From: Gymnodinialimonas phycosphaerae
GTDB lineage: Bacteria; Pseudomonadota; Alphaproteobacteria; Rhodobacterales; Rhodobacteraceae
Assembly: GCF_019195455.1 (NCBI RefSeq)
Contig: NZ_JAIMBW010000001.1
Location: forward strand, 3,934,001-3,998,000
DNA: 64,000 nt
Direction of reading: 5' to 3'
Shown here: piece after piece, positions 33,930-43,726 of the stretch
How positions within the stretch are numbered: the first letter of the stretch is position 1
Layout of the letters: every line of letters starts with the position of its first letter
Translations under genes and position numbers: made by a program
The notes under the pieces: generated by a model
What the model saw: the letters and a program-made list of their open reading frames with translations, nothing else
The model's database searches: none
Told to the model about the DNA's origin: nothing

Positions 33930-34426
33930 TGGGCGCGTCGGTCGCACAGCGCGGCGGCGGTGGCCGTCGCAGGGGCAGGGGGCGGCGCGGTGGCGCGCAG
34001 CCGATGGCCGAGATCAACGTCACGCCCTTCGTGGACGTGATGTTGTGCCTGTTGATCATCTTCATGGTGGCGGCTCCGCTGATGACGGTGGGGGTTCCGA
34101 TCGATCTGCCCGATACCTCTGCCGAGGCCTTGCCGTCCGAGCAGGAAGAACCGCTGACGGTGACGCTTGCCGCCGACGGGCGGGTGATGTTGCAGACCAC
34201 GGAGATCGCGCGAGACGAGATCATTCCCCGCCTGCAAGCCATTGCAGCAGAACGCGATAGCCCGCGCATCTTTGTGCGCGCAGATGGCGGCATCCCCTAT
34301 GCGGAGGTGATGGAGGTCATGGGCGCGTTGAACGCCGGTGGTTTCCGCGAAATCGGCTTGGTGACGGACGCGGGTGGCCCCAGACTTGACGGCGGTCTGG
34401 ATGGCACCGCCGGAACAGGGGAGTGA
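33929..34426 (+). CDS. tolR: Tol-Pal system subunit TolR
   Basis: A 165-residue ExbD/TolR protein. An unusually Gly/Arg-rich N-terminal tail (residues 5-22) precedes MAEINVTPFVDVMLCLLIIFMVAAPL, whose membrane helix carries the proton-relay Asp (VDVML). The periplasmic domain (about 55-155) contains VTLAADGRVMLQ and PRIFVRADGGIPYAEVMEVMGALNAGGF. It works with TolQ. It overlaps tolQ by one base and is followed 8 bp later by tolA. Confidence 0.94.
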   Translation: MGASVAQRGGGGRRRGRGRRGGAQPMAEINVTPFVDVMLCLLIIFMVAAPLMTVGVPIDLPDTSAEALPSEQEEPLTVTLAADGRVMLQTTEIARDEIIPRLQAIAAERDSPRIFVRADGGIPYAEVMEVMGALNAGGFREIGLVTDAGGPRLDGGLDGTAGTGE

Positions 34427-34433
34427 CAGGGCA

Positions 34434-35624
34434 ATGCCCCAGGACATGCGTCTCTCTCTTTACGCCTCTGGAACGTTGCACGTGGGTCTTTTGGCCTGGG
34501 TGGCGTTTGGCGGGTTGCTGTTTGACCGCAGCCCGGAGGTTGAGTTCGAGGTGACCGGCGTGACGCTGATGTCCGTGTCTGAATTCGAGGCCCTGACAAG
34601 GGCTGTGCCAACGCCTTTGGTCGATCCGGCCCCGGCGGCGTTGGCGCAGCCCGCCTTGCCCGAGGATGTCGCCGCCCCCACGGCCGAGGCCCCGCCCCCC
34701 GCGCAGGACGCGCCGGCTGAAACGCAAGCCCCCCCGCCAGAGCAGACCCCCGTACCGGTCGAGCCTGTCCCCGACACGCAGGTGACCGACGAGGTCGCAA
34801 CGCTCGCCCCCCCGCCCGGCGCGCCCGATGCCGCCGTGGCACCGACGCCGCGCCCGGATCAGGCGCCGCGTGTGGCGCCCGTGGCCGCGCCGCTGCCAGC
34901 ACCCGACGTGGAAACCGCGCCGGATGTGTTGGAGCAGACGACCGAGCCTGAAGTGGCCGATGACATGCCGGTGGAAGAGGCGCCCGAGACCGCCCCCGAG
35001 CAGGCCACGACTGAAATCGTGACCGAGGCGGAAGAGCCCGCAGCAGCACCCTTGGGCCCGACGTCGTCCGTGCGCCCCACGGCCCGGCCCGCGCGACCTG
35101 CCCCGGTAGAAGAGCCCGTGGAAGTCGCGGCTGCCGTTGAACCCGCTGCGGAGGCGCCCGTGGAGACGCCTGCGGAGACCCCAACGGAAACCCCTTCCGA
35201 AGCGCCGGAGGCAGAGGTTGACCCGCTTGCCGCCGCCATCGCCTCGGCGGTTGCGGATGCCGTGGAAACACCGACCCCGACACCCGCCGCGCCGTCCGGT
35301 CCGCCGCTGAGCCAAGGGGTGCGCGATGGCTTCCGGGTCGCGGTGCAGGCCTGCTGGAATGTCGGTGCGCTGTCGACCGAGGCGTTGGGCACCACCGTTG
35401 TGGTGGCCTTCGACATGGCCCGTGACGCGCGGCCCGATGCGGGCACGATCCGAATGATCGAGTTCTCTGGCGGCACCCAGGCGGCGGCCAACCAGGCCTA
35501 TGAAGCGGCGCGGCGGGCGATCATTCGCTGCGGCGCGAACGGGTTTGACCTGCCGTTGGAAAGCTATGACCGTTGGAGCCAGATCGAGCTAGTCTTCAAC
35601 CCGGAAGGGATGCGCCTGCGATGA
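34434..35624 (+). CDS. tolA: TolA-like energy transducer
   Basis: A 396-residue protein. One N-terminal membrane anchor (about residues 13-33) is followed by a long Pro/Ala/Glu-rich periplasmic linker (about 60-290) and a TolA-III type C-terminal domain of about 100 residues. That domain holds ACWNVGALSTEALGTTVV, the EFSGGTQAAANQAYEAARRAIIRCG segment and two cysteines likely to be bridged. TolA carries force from TolQR to TolB-Pal. The linker is compositionally simple, so its length will vary between strains. The stop overlaps the next gene by 4 bp. Confidence 0.88.
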   Translation: MPQDMRLSLYASGTLHVGLLAWVAFGGLLFDRSPEVEFEVTGVTLMSVSEFEALTRAVPTPLVDPAPAALAQPALPEDVAAPTAEAPPPAQDAPAETQAPPPEQTPVPVEPVPDTQVTDEVATLAPPPGAPDAAVAPTPRPDQAPRVAPVAAPLPAPDVETAPDVLEQTTEPEVADDMPVEEAPETAPEQATTEIVTEAEEPAAAPLGPTSSVRPTARPARPAPVEEPVEVAAAVEPAAEAPVETPAETPTETPSEAPEAEVDPLAAAIASAVADAVETPTPTPAAPSGPPLSQGVRDGFRVAVQACWNVGALSTEALGTTVVVAFDMARDARPDAGTIRMIEFSGGTQAAANQAYEAARRAIIRCGANGFDLPLESYDRWSQIELVFNPEGMRLR

Positions 35625-36115
35625 TCCGTCTTGCCTTGATCCTGAGCCTCATTGCCACGCCCGTTCTGGCCGACACGGTGCCAATGCCACGCCCCGACGG
35701 CTTGGTGGAGCGCGCGCGCGCAGCGGCTCAGGCGGCAGCCGAGGCAGAGGCCGAGGCCGAGGCAGGGGGGACGATGGTGGCGCAGGCGGCACCCCCCGAT
35801 CGCGCGGCGATTGCGGCGCAGATCAGCGAGGCCATTCGGGCCTGCTGGAACGTCGGCGCATTGTCGGAAGAGGCCATGGCCGTCAGCATCCGTCTTGGGT
35901 TTGACACCACGCCCGAGGGCGAAGTCATACGCGAGAGTATCGAGATGCTCGAGTTCTCGAACGGCACCCAGGATGCCGCAGAAGAGGCTCTTGTGCAGGC
36001 GTTTGCCGCGATCATGCGCTGCGGCAACGACGGCCTTGATCTGCCGTCCGAGACTCATCCGATCTGGCAACGGATCGAAATGACGTTTGACGCGGGGAGT
36101 GTTGCAACGCGATGA
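35621..36115 (+). CDS. Secreted single-domain TolA-C-terminal-like protein
   Basis: A 164-residue protein with a Sec signal peptide (MIRLALILSLIATPVLADT), a short Ala/Glu-rich helix (about 30-50), and a C-terminal domain closely resembling the end of TolA: ACWNVGALSEEAMAVSIRLGF, then EFSNGTQDAAEEALVQAFAAIMRCG, with the same Cys pair. It has no membrane anchor and so is free in the periplasm, uncoupled from TolQR. It overlaps tolA and the next gene by 4 bp each. It could bind TolB, Pal or outer-membrane proteins in place of TolA. The function is not known to me. Confidence 0.8.
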   Translation: MIRLALILSLIATPVLADTVPMPRPDGLVERARAAAQAAAEAEAEAEAGGTMVAQAAPPDRAAIAAQISEAIRACWNVGALSEEAMAVSIRLGFDTTPEGEVIRESIEMLEFSNGTQDAAEEALVQAFAAIMRCGNDGLDLPSETHPIWQRIEMTFDAGSVATR

Positions 36116-37623
36116 TCCGCCTGGCCCTCCTTTTCAGTGTACTGGCTACCCCGTTGGCGCATGTTGCAGCGGCCCAGACGGCGTTGAGCGACCGTCCGGG
36201 GATGTGGATATCCGTTCCCGGCACCTCGGCGTCCGTCGTGCAAGCGCCCGCAGGCGAGGCGGTTATCCTTGAACCGCCCTCATCCGGCCCGCTGATTACC
36301 GGCACTTCCGGCCCCGGCGTGGTCCTGACGGCGCCGGAACCAGCGGCGCTGATCGCGCCGCCTGTGGTACCCGAGACACGGCCCGTGCCGCGCCCTAGGG
36401 AAAGGGTCGCGGTCGGTGAGGTTGACCCCGCCGCGGTAGCGACAGAAACCCCCGTCGCGGTGGTGACAGAAACTACCGTCGTGAGTGCCGAGGTCCCCAC
36501 GCCACCCGCCCCGGCGATGCCAGCGCCAGAAACGCGCCCGCTGCCACGGCCCGAGACGGCGATGACTGCGGCCTTGGCCGAGGCCCTGGCCGCACAGATC
36601 GCGGCAGAGGCCCAGGCGATCATGGTTGCCGCCCCGCGCACCTTGCCCCTTGTGGCAGAGATCGCGCCCTACGACGCACTGGCGCCCGCCCATCCCCAGA
36701 TCCCCCCCCAGATGACCCTCGAGATCGTTCCCGAGGCGGCGGTACGCGGGCCCGCCCCGGTGCGGGTGCTGACCCCACCCAGTGTCGCCCCGATGTTGAC
36801 GATGGCCTTCGCGCCGGTCGCGCGGGCCGAGGCGCCTGCGCCTATGTCGGCGGTCATGTTGCCGGTTCAAGGCCCCGCAACGCGCCCCGTCGTGCAGCCA
36901 GTGGCCTTCATCATGCCGCCACTGGAATCCTCGCCGATTCTGCCGCGCCTGCATCCCTCGGGGCCGGCTGCACAGGACGCGGTCGCGCAACTGGCATCGG
37001 CGCGCACGGCCCCGCTGTCGGCGGTTCTGTTGCCGTCCCCGGCAGGCCAGGCCGCGCCCGTGCTGCGCCTTGCGCGGACGGCGCCACCGGCCCGCGATCC
37101 GTTCCCGTTTTCGGCGCTGCCACCCTCGGAATTGCCTGTGGGCCCGGAAAGCCTGACGCGTGCGATCCAGCCGCCGCCCCCCTTTGTGGAGGCCAATGCC
37201 GCCGTTTTGGCCGGGCAGCCATCGGTGATCCCGGTACGGATGCCCGCGATAGTACCCTCGGCCACGCCAAGCTTCGATGTTCCGGTCGCGGACCCGGACG
37301 CCGCCGTGGAATTGCCCGCGCCGGATCCGGGCGCCGTGGCGCGGATGGTCGATGACGTCACGATTTGCTGGCGCCTGGCAGAGATGGGCATGGAAGCGCA
37401 ATGGGCGCGGCTGTCGGTCGACGTGGCGCTTGACGAAACCAACATGCCCTCGGCGGAGTCGATCCGGCTGACGGGCTTTGCCCGCGTCCTTTCGGGCGCG
37501 GCGGAAGAAGCGTACCGCGCCGCCCATGCGGCGCTGATGGGATGCGCGGCGGCGACGCCTGCGGCACCCGCGACCACATCCACGACCCTTGTCTTTGATC
37601 GCAGCGGGGTGCGTTTGCAATGA
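36112..37623 (+). CDS. Secreted large protein with a divergent TolA-C-like domain
   Basis: A 503-residue protein. The signal peptide MIRLALLFSVLATPLAHVAAAQ resembles that of the preceding gene. A Pro/Ala/Val-rich region follows (about 40-400) containing the repeated motif PETRPxPRPE. The C-terminal domain (about 405-503) reads as a third, more diverged TolA-III copy: ICWRLAEMGMEAQW, then GAAEEAYRAAHAALMGCA, with the Cys pair retained. It lies between the TolA-like genes and tolB and overlaps its upstream neighbour by 4 bp. It may act as a long periplasmic spacer. The role is unknown. Confidence 0.72.
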   Translation: MIRLALLFSVLATPLAHVAAAQTALSDRPGMWISVPGTSASVVQAPAGEAVILEPPSSGPLITGTSGPGVVLTAPEPAALIAPPVVPETRPVPRPRERVAVGEVDPAAVATETPVAVVTETTVVSAEVPTPPAPAMPAPETRPLPRPETAMTAALAEALAAQIAAEAQAIMVAAPRTLPLVAEIAPYDALAPAHPQIPPQMTLEIVPEAAVRGPAPVRVLTPPSVAPMLTMAFAPVARAEAPAPMSAVMLPVQGPATRPVVQPVAFIMPPLESSPILPRLHPSGPAAQDAVAQLASARTAPLSAVLLPSPAGQAAPVLRLARTAPPARDPFPFSALPPSELPVGPESLTRAIQPPPPFVEANAAVLAGQPSVIPVRMPAIVPSATPSFDVPVADPDAAVELPAPDPGAVARMVDDVTICWRLAEMGMEAQWARLSVDVALDETNMPSAESIRLTGFARVLSGAAEEAYRAAHAALMGCAAATPAAPATTSTTLVFDRSGVRLQ

Positions 37624-37661
37624 TGCGCCAGCTTTGTGCCTATTTTTAAAGGAGGTCTCAC

Positions 37662-38999
37662 ATGTTGAACCGCCGCATGTTTATCCATTCTACCTCGGCC
37701 TTGGCCACGTCCACGGTGCTGCCGGGGTTTGCCCTCGCACAGTCCGGCCCGCTGCGGTTGGAAATCACCGAAGGCGTGATCGAGCCGTTGCCCTTTGCCT
37801 TGCCGACATTCCTGGCCGAGGGCGGCACAGATGATGTCGCCGCCGACGTCAGCCGCGTGATCGCGGCGGATCTGCGCGGGACCGGGTTGTTTCGGCAGAT
37901 CCCACCCGATGCCTACATCAGCCAGGTGACCAACTTCAGCGCCCCCGTGGCCTATCCCGATTGGCAGGCGATCAACGCCCAGGCGCTGATCACGGGCCAG
38001 GTCGAGCAACGCGCCGACGGTCAGTTGGTCGTGCGGTTCCGCCTGTTCGATGTCTTCAGCCAGGCCCCCCTGGGCGAGGGGCTGCAATTCGTCGGCCCGG
38101 CGGATTCGTGGCGGCGCATGGCCCATACGGTGGCCGATCAGGTCTATTCGCGCATCACCGGGGAAGGCGGCTACTTCGACACCCGCGTGGCCTTCATCGC
38201 CGAAGAGGGGCCGAAGAACGCCCGCCTGAAGCGTCTGGCGATCATGGATTACGATGGCGCGAATGTGCAGTACCTGACCGACAGCCGCGCGATTGTGCTG
38301 GCGCCGCGCTTCTCGCCGCAAGGGGACCGGATCCTTTACACCAGCTACGAATCCGGCTTCCCGCAGGTCTACATCATGGATGTGGCCACCGTTCAGCGCC
38401 GCCCGCTGGAGGCGATCCCGGCCGAGACGATGACCTTCTCGCCGCGCTTCAGTCCTTCGGGGCAATCGGTGGTGTTCAGCCTCGTGGATGGATCGAACAC
38501 GGACATCTATTCGCTGGATCTTGCGACGGGGACGCGCACGCGCCTGACGCAGGCGCCTTCGATCGAGACGGCGCCGTCGTTCTCACCGGATGGCACTGAG
38601 ATCACCTTCGAGAGCGACCGTTCGGGAGGGCAGCAAATCTACATTATGTCCGCGAGCGGTGGTGAGGCGCGGCGCGTGTCCGCAGGCACCGGGCGCTATG
38701 GCACTCCGGTCTGGTCGCCGAGGGGCGACTACATCGCCTTCACCAAGCAGGAAAACGGGCGCTTCCACATCGGCGTGATGCGCACCGACGGCTCGGAAGA
38801 GCGGTTGCTGACGTCGTCGTTCCTGGATGAGGGGCCAACATGGGCACCCAACGGCAGGGTCATCATGTTCACCCGCGAAACGCCCGGCGATGACGGCGCG
38901 CCAGCGGTCTATTCGGTCGATATCTCGGGGCGGAACCTGCAACGGGTGGCGACGCCCGGCATGGCATCGGACCCGGCATGGTCGCCGCTTCAAACGTAA
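37662..38999 (+). CDS. tolB: Tol-Pal system beta-propeller protein TolB
   Basis: A 445-residue periplasmic protein. A signal peptide (about residues 1-27) is followed by a TolB N-terminal domain (about 28-165) and a six-bladed beta-propeller with repeated [41 protein letters not shown] and [12 protein letters not shown] motifs. It relays TolA force to Pal. A strong AAAGGAGG site precedes the ATG at 37662. It is followed by pal after 62 bp. Confidence 0.96.
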   Translation: MLNRRMFIHSTSALATSTVLPGFALAQSGPLRLEITEGVIEPLPFALPTFLAEGGTDDVAADVSRVIAADLRGTGLFRQIPPDAYISQVTNFSAPVAYPDWQAINAQALITGQVEQRADGQLVVRFRLFDVFSQAPLGEGLQFVGPADSWRRMAHTVADQVYSRITGEGGYFDTRVAFIAEEGPKNARLKRLAIMDYDGANVQYLTDSRAIVLAPRFSPQGDRILYTSYESGFPQVYIMDVATVQRRPLEAIPAETMTFSPRFSPSGQSVVFSLVDGSNTDIYSLDLATGTRTRLTQAPSIETAPSFSPDGTEITFESDRSGGQQIYIMSASGGEARRVSAGTGRYGTPVWSPRGDYIAFTKQENGRFHIGVMRTDGSEERLLTSSFLDEGPTWAPNGRVIMFTRETPGDDGAPAVYSVDISGRNLQRVATPGMASDPAWSPLQT

Positions 39000-39061
39000 T
39001 TGGCCTGGGTGCAACGCCCATGCTATACCGGTAAAAACTTAAGATCCGAGGATCAGAGCAC

Positions 39062-39577
39062 ATGACATTTTCTTTCCTGAAACCAGTCCTTCTGGTGACG
39101 ACCCTGGCCCTTGCGGCCTGTTCCCAAGGGGGCCTGAACGGCGATGACGCAGGCGGGGCCGGCGGCATCGGTGCAGGCGGCATCGGGGCGGGCGGCGTGG
39201 GTGATCCCACAAGCCCGGCCTATTTCAACGAGGTCGTGGGCGACCGTGTCCTTTTCGCCGTCGATCAATCCACCCTGTCGTCCGAGGCGCAGGGCGTCCT
39301 GGCGGGGCAGGCCCAATGGCTGTTGTCCAACCCCGAGTTCACCGCCCTGATCGAGGGTCACGCGGATGAGCAGGGTACGCGGGAATACAACCTTGCGCTT
39401 GGCGCGCGCCGCGCCGCCGCAGTGCGGGAATACCTGGTGAGCCAAGGCGTGCCCGATAGCCGCCTGCGCACCATCTCCTACGGCAAGGAGCGTCCATTGC
39501 AGATCTGCTCGTCCGAGGCGTGCTACAGCCAGAACCGCCGTGCCGTCACGGTGATCTCTGCCGGTCTGGGGGCGTAA
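39062..39577 (+). CDS. pal: Peptidoglycan-associated lipoprotein Pal
   Basis: A 171-residue lipoprotein. The lipobox LAAC sets Cys20 as the lipid-modified residue. A Gly-rich linker (GGAGGIGAGGIGAGGVG) precedes the OmpA-like domain with GHADEQGTREYNLALGARRAAAVREYLVSQGV and a C-terminal Cys pair (ICSSEACYSQNRR). It anchors the outer membrane to peptidoglycan and binds TolB/TolA. cpoB starts one base after its stop. Confidence 0.96.
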   Translation: MTFSFLKPVLLVTTLALAACSQGGLNGDDAGGAGGIGAGGIGAGGVGDPTSPAYFNEVVGDRVLFAVDQSTLSSEAQGVLAGQAQWLLSNPEFTALIEGHADEQGTREYNLALGARRAAAVREYLVSQGVPDSRLRTISYGKERPLQICSSEACYSQNRRAVTVISAGLGA

Positions 39578-39578
39578 G

Positions 39579-40415
39579 ATGCGTCTGGCCCTGGCAGTTT
39601 GTTGCGCGCTGATCGCGGGGCCCGCGGTCGCCCAGGACAACGCGCAGACCTTGGCGGATATCCGGCAGGAACTGTCGGTGCTTTACGTCGAAATCCAACG
39701 TCTTCGCGGGGAGTTGAACACCACCGGCGGGGCGTCTGGATCAGGCGCAAGTGGCTCCATGTTGGACCGGGTGAATGCCATTGAGGCGGAGGTCACGCGG
39801 CTGACGTCCCTGACCGAGCGGTTGCAATTGGACGTGGACAACGTCGTGCGCGATGGCACAAACCGGATCGGTGATCTGGAGTTCCGCCTGTGTGAGTTGG
39901 AGCCGTCCTGCGATATCGCGTCGCTTGGCGAAACGCCGTCGCTGGGGGGCGTTGTGCCGACGTCCAATGGCACCGCCGGTACCCTCCCACAGGTCCCTGC
40001 GGGGCCGTCCACGCCGGCACCCACCGGCCTGGCGGTGGCGGAACAGGCCGACTTCGACCGCGCCAATGCGGCGTTCGAGGCAGGCGACTTCGCCGATGCC
40101 GTTACCGGATTCCAGACCTTCGTGGATACCTATCCCGGCTCGCCCCTGTCCGCCGATGCCCACTACCTGCGCGGAGAGGCCGAGGCCAACCTGGGCCGAT
40201 GGAACCCCGCTGCGCGGGCTTTCCTTGCGGCGTTCTCGGCGGGACCAGACGGGCCCCGTGCGCCGATCGCGCTGACCTCGCTTGGGGTCGCTCTTGCGCA
40301 GATCGGTCAGCCGGAAGAGGCCTGCCTGACGTTGGCCGAGGTCGCCGTGCGCTTCCCTGGCAGCGCGTCCGTTGCGGAAGCGCAATCCGAAATGGGGCGT
40401 TTGGGCTGCCAGTGA
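39579..40415 (+). CDS. cpoB: Tol-Pal cell-division coordinator CpoB (YbgF)
   Basis: A 278-residue periplasmic protein with a Sec signal peptide (residues 1-18), an N-terminal coiled-coil trimerisation segment (about 25-105), a disordered linker and a C-terminal TPR region (about 150-275: DFADAVTGFQTFVDTYPGSPLSADAHYLRGE, then PRAPIALTSLGVALAQIGQPEEACLTL). CpoB links PBP1B activity to Tol function. It ends with an overlap (GTGA) onto tilS. Confidence 0.92.
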   Translation: MRLALAVCCALIAGPAVAQDNAQTLADIRQELSVLYVEIQRLRGELNTTGGASGSGASGSMLDRVNAIEAEVTRLTSLTERLQLDVDNVVRDGTNRIGDLEFRLCELEPSCDIASLGETPSLGGVVPTSNGTAGTLPQVPAGPSTPAPTGLAVAEQADFDRANAAFEAGDFADAVTGFQTFVDTYPGSPLSADAHYLRGEAEANLGRWNPAARAFLAAFSAGPDGPRAPIALTSLGVALAQIGQPEEACLTLAEVAVRFPGSASVAEAQSEMGRLGCQ

Positions 40416-41686
40416 CGGCAGGGGCCGCACCCCCAGGCCTGCCCCACCGCTTTGCTGCGCAGATGGGGCGGCTGTTGGGGCCTGATTTTCCGACCCGGAT
40501 CGCGCTGGCCGTCAGCGGTGGCGGCGACAGCATGGCGATGCTGGCGCTGGCCCACGACTGGGCGCGGGTTTTTGGCGTTGGCCTTCATGTGGTCACAGTC
40601 GATCATGGCCTGCGGGCGGAAAGCTGCGAGGAGGCCACTCAAGTGGCCGAGGAGTGCGCCGCCCTTGGCCACCCCCACACCACGCTGCGCTGGCACTGGG
40701 ACGGCACCGGCAACCTCCAAGACGCGGCGCGCCGTGCGCGGCTGCGGCTGATCGGCGATTGGCGCGGGGATATCGCCCATGTTCTTTTCGCCCACACCCA
40801 AGATGATCAGGCCGAAACCCTGCTTATGCGGCTGGCCCGCGGCTCGGGCGTTGAGGGGCTGTCGGCCATGGCCGAGACCCGCGACATGGGCGGCTGGCAG
40901 ATCGTCCGGCCCCTGTTGTCCGAGACCCGCGCCGCGTTGCGTCACTACGCGGATGTCTTGCGCCTTCCTTACGTCGATGACCCTTCCAACGAGGATACCA
41001 CCTACGACCGCGTGCGCATGCGCCGTGCGATTGCCGCCGTGGATCTTGACGTCGGCACCCTGGCCGAGACCGCCACGCGCATGGCCCGGGCGCGAGAGGC
41101 GTTGGAAGCCCGTGCCGGGGACGTGGCGCGCGTCTGTATTGCCGAGGATGTGGTCCAGGGCGCAGCCACCGGTGACCTCCTTATTGACCGCGACGCCTTC
41201 GCCCCGGTGGAGCGGGACACGCAATTGCGCCTGCTGGCGGCGGCGCTGCGGTGGGTGGCGCAGGCCCCCTACCGTCCCCGCGCCCGTGCGCTTGACGGGT
41301 TGCTGGACCGCATGCTGGGGGGCGGTGGCGGCACGTTGCATGGCGCGCAAGTCATCGTGACGCCGACCCACGTGCGGGTGTGCCGTGAATTTGCGGCCGT
41401 GCGGGACCTGCGCGTCACTCTTCAGCACGAGGCGATCTGGGACAGCCGCTGGCATATCTGCACCGACACGCCCGGCTTGACCCTGCGCGCGCTGGGGCCC
41501 GACGGCTGGCAGCAACTGCCGGCGCGGCCGGGTGACGGCGCGCCCCATGATGCGGCGATCGCGCGTCCGGCGTTGTTCGACGGCGCCCGTCTGGTGGCCT
41601 GCGCTGCGACCACGCACGGACCGAAATTCAAGGCGACGTTGCGCGCAAAACCGGAGTCTTTCGTCGCATCGCTGCTTTCGCGTTGA
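40412..41686 (+). CDS. tilS: tRNA(Ile)-lysidine synthase
   Basis: A 424-residue N-type ATP pyrophosphatase that converts C34 of tRNA-Ile(CAU) to lysidine. The PP-loop SGGGDS is at residues 35-40, with VDHGLRAES, HTQDDQAETLLMRLARGSG and RPLLSETRAALRHYA motifs and a C-terminal TilS domain. The GTG at 40412 overlaps the cpoB stop by 4 bp; an in-frame ATG at 40463 would remove 17 residues. An upstream extension in the same frame overlaps cpoB and is rejected. It is followed by ftsH 75 bp later. Confidence 0.94.
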   Translation: MTAGAAPPGLPHRFAAQMGRLLGPDFPTRIALAVSGGGDSMAMLALAHDWARVFGVGLHVVTVDHGLRAESCEEATQVAEECAALGHPHTTLRWHWDGTGNLQDAARRARLRLIGDWRGDIAHVLFAHTQDDQAETLLMRLARGSGVEGLSAMAETRDMGGWQIVRPLLSETRAALRHYADVLRLPYVDDPSNEDTTYDRVRMRRAIAAVDLDVGTLAETATRMARAREALEARAGDVARVCIAEDVVQGAATGDLLIDRDAFAPVERDTQLRLLAAALRWVAQAPYRPRARALDGLLDRMLGGGGGTLHGAQVIVTPTHVRVCREFAAVRDLRVTLQHEAIWDSRWHICTDTPGLTLRALGPDGWQQLPARPGDGAPHDAAIARPALFDGARLVACAATTHGPKFKATLRAKPESFVASLLSR

Positions 41687-41761
41687 ACTCAGTGCGGCAA
41701 GGCTTATCTTACTGGTAACACGCGGGCACGGTCCGCGCTTTCCCGGTTGAGGAGATTTGCC

Positions 41762-43675
41762 TTGGGCAACGCGAGAAATATCGCATTTTGGGTCATCTTA
41801 TTCTTGTTGATCCTGGCGCTGTTCAATCTGTTTTCAGGCGGACAGACGCAAGTGAATAGCCGCACCGTGGCCTATTCGGATTTCGTGCAGCAGGTTGAAA
41901 ACGGTAGCGTTATCTCGGCCACGCTGGACGGAGAGAACGTGCAGTTCACCACCGGTGAGGGGGCATTCTCGACCATCGCCCCGGCGGATGCCGAGACCAC
42001 GAATACGCTTCTGACCAACGACGTCCGCATCGAGGCGCGCGCGCAGCAGCAGTCAGGCTTCCTGAGTGTGCTGTCGCTGTGGCTGCCGGTTCTGGTGCTG
42101 ATCGGCATCTGGATTTTCTTCATGAACCGGATGCAGGGCGGCGGCAAAGGCGGGGCCATGGGCTTCGGCAAGTCCAAGGCGAAGCTGCTGACCGAAAAGC
42201 ACGGTCGCGTGACGTTCGATGACGTGGCGGGCATCGACGAGGCCAAGGAAGAGCTGGAAGAGATCGTGGAATTCCTGCGCAATCCGCAGAAGTTCTCGCG
42301 CTTGGGTGGTAAAATTCCCAAGGGCGCGCTGCTGGTGGGCCCTCCGGGTACTGGTAAGACGCTTCTGGCGCGTGCGATTGCGGGCGAGGCGGGCGTGCCG
42401 TTCTTCACCATCTCGGGCTCTGACTTCGTGGAGATGTTCGTGGGCGTGGGTGCAAGCCGCGTGCGCGACATGTTCGAGCAGGCGAAAAAGAACGCGCCCT
42501 GCATCGTGTTCATCGACGAAATCGACGCCGTGGGCCGCTCGCGCGGTGCCGGCTACGGCGGCGGTAACGACGAGCGGGAACAGACGCTGAACCAGTTGCT
42601 GGTTGAGATGGACGGTTTCGAGGCCAATGAGGGCATCATCATCGTCGCCGCCACCAACCGCCCCGACGTGTTGGACCCTGCGCTGCTGCGTCCGGGTCGG
42701 TTCGACCGTCAGGTTCAGGTGCCCAACCCTGACATCAAGGGCCGCGAGCGTATCTTGGGCGTTCATGCCCGCAAGGTGCCGTTGGGTCCCGACGTGGATT
42801 TGCGCATCATCGCGCGCGGTACGCCGGGTTTCTCGGGTGCCGATCTGGCGAACCTGGTGAACGAATCCGCCCTTACGGCGGCGCGCATCGGGCGTCGCTT
42901 CGTGACGATGGACGACTTTGAGTCCGCGAAGGACAAGGTCATGATGGGCTCCGAGCGGCGCTCCATGGTGATGACCGAGGATGAGAAAAAGCTGACCGCT
43001 TACCATGAGGCAGGCCACGCCGTTGTGGGTCTGAACGTGCCGGATCATGACCCGATCCACAAAGCCACGATCATCCCCCGGGGCCGTGCGTTGGGTCTTG
43101 TGCTGTCGCTGCCAGAGCGGGATCAACTCAGCGTTTCGTACCGCAAATACACATCGAAAATCGCTATGGCGATGGGCGGTCGCGTGGCAGAGGAATTGGT
43201 GTTCGGCAAAGAGCATATCACCTCGGGCGCGTCGTCGGACATCCAGCAGGTCACGCGGATCGCCCGCGCGATGGTCACGCAATTCGGCTATGCTGAAGAA
43301 CTTGGCTACGTGGATTACGCCAACGAGCAGCAGTCGCATCTGGGGCCCTATGGGGGTGGAACGACGCACTCGGCTGACACGCAGAAGATCATCGACGACA
43401 AGGTTAAGGAGCTGGTGGAAGAGGGATACCAAACCGCCAAACGCATCCTGACCGAGAAGCGCGAAGATCTGGAGCGGCTGGCGCAGGGACTGTTGGAATA
43501 TGAGACCCTGACTGGCAAAGAGATCACCCGCGTGATTGCCGGAGAGGCGCTCAATCGCGGCGACGACGATGATGAGGCGCCGACGTCGGGTGGCACCCCT
43601 TCCGTCACCGCGATCCCGAAGTTGAAGCCCAAGTCCAAGCCCTCGGGCGACATGGAGCCTGAACCGTCGGCGTAA
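41762..43675 (+). CDS. ftsH: ATP-dependent zinc metalloprotease FtsH (TTG start)
   Basis: A 637-residue inner-membrane AAA+ protease that degrades unneeded or misfolded membrane proteins and LpxC/regulators. Two membrane helices (about 8-25 and 100-122) precede Walker A GPPGTGKT (193-200), Walker [13 protein letters not shown], an SRH region ([21 protein letters not shown]) and the zinc site HEAGH (415-419). The start is TTG at 41762: GAGGAG ends 7 nt before it and the protein then begins with the conserved [13 protein letters not shown] five codons earlier would lie on the ribosome-binding site. Confidence 0.95.
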   Translation: MGNARNIAFWVILFLLILALFNLFSGGQTQVNSRTVAYSDFVQQVENGSVISATLDGENVQFTTGEGAFSTIAPADAETTNTLLTNDVRIEARAQQQSGFLSVLSLWLPVLVLIGIWIFFMNRMQGGGKGGAMGFGKSKAKLLTEKHGRVTFDDVAGIDEAKEELEEIVEFLRNPQKFSRLGGKIPKGALLVGPPGTGKTLLARAIAGEAGVPFFTISGSDFVEMFVGVGASRVRDMFEQAKKNAPCIVFIDEIDAVGRSRGAGYGGGNDEREQTLNQLLVEMDGFEANEGIIIVAATNRPDVLDPALLRPGRFDRQVQVPNPDIKGRERILGVHARKVPLGPDVDLRIIARGTPGFSGADLANLVNESALTAARIGRRFVTMDDFESAKDKVMMGSERRSMVMTEDEKKLTAYHEAGHAVVGLNVPDHDPIHKATIIPRGRALGLVLSLPERDQLSVSYRKYTSKIAMAMGGRVAEELVFGKEHITSGASSDIQQVTRIARAMVTQFGYAEELGYVDYANEQQSHLGPYGGGTTHSADTQKIIDDKVKELVEEGYQTAKRILTEKREDLERLAQGLLEYETLTGKEITRVIAGEALNRGDDDDEAPTSGGTPSVTAIPKLKPKSKPSGDMEPEPSA

Positions 43676-43726
43676 ATGCCAAGGGCCTGATTGGGTGATG
43701 AAGATTTCTGGCAGAGGCCCCGGCCC

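Noticed and set aside
36867..38465. Long minus-strand open frame opposite the TolA-like gene and tolB
   Set aside because: Arg/Gly/His-rich composition typical of high-GC shadows, and the plus strand carries clear TolB propeller motifs.
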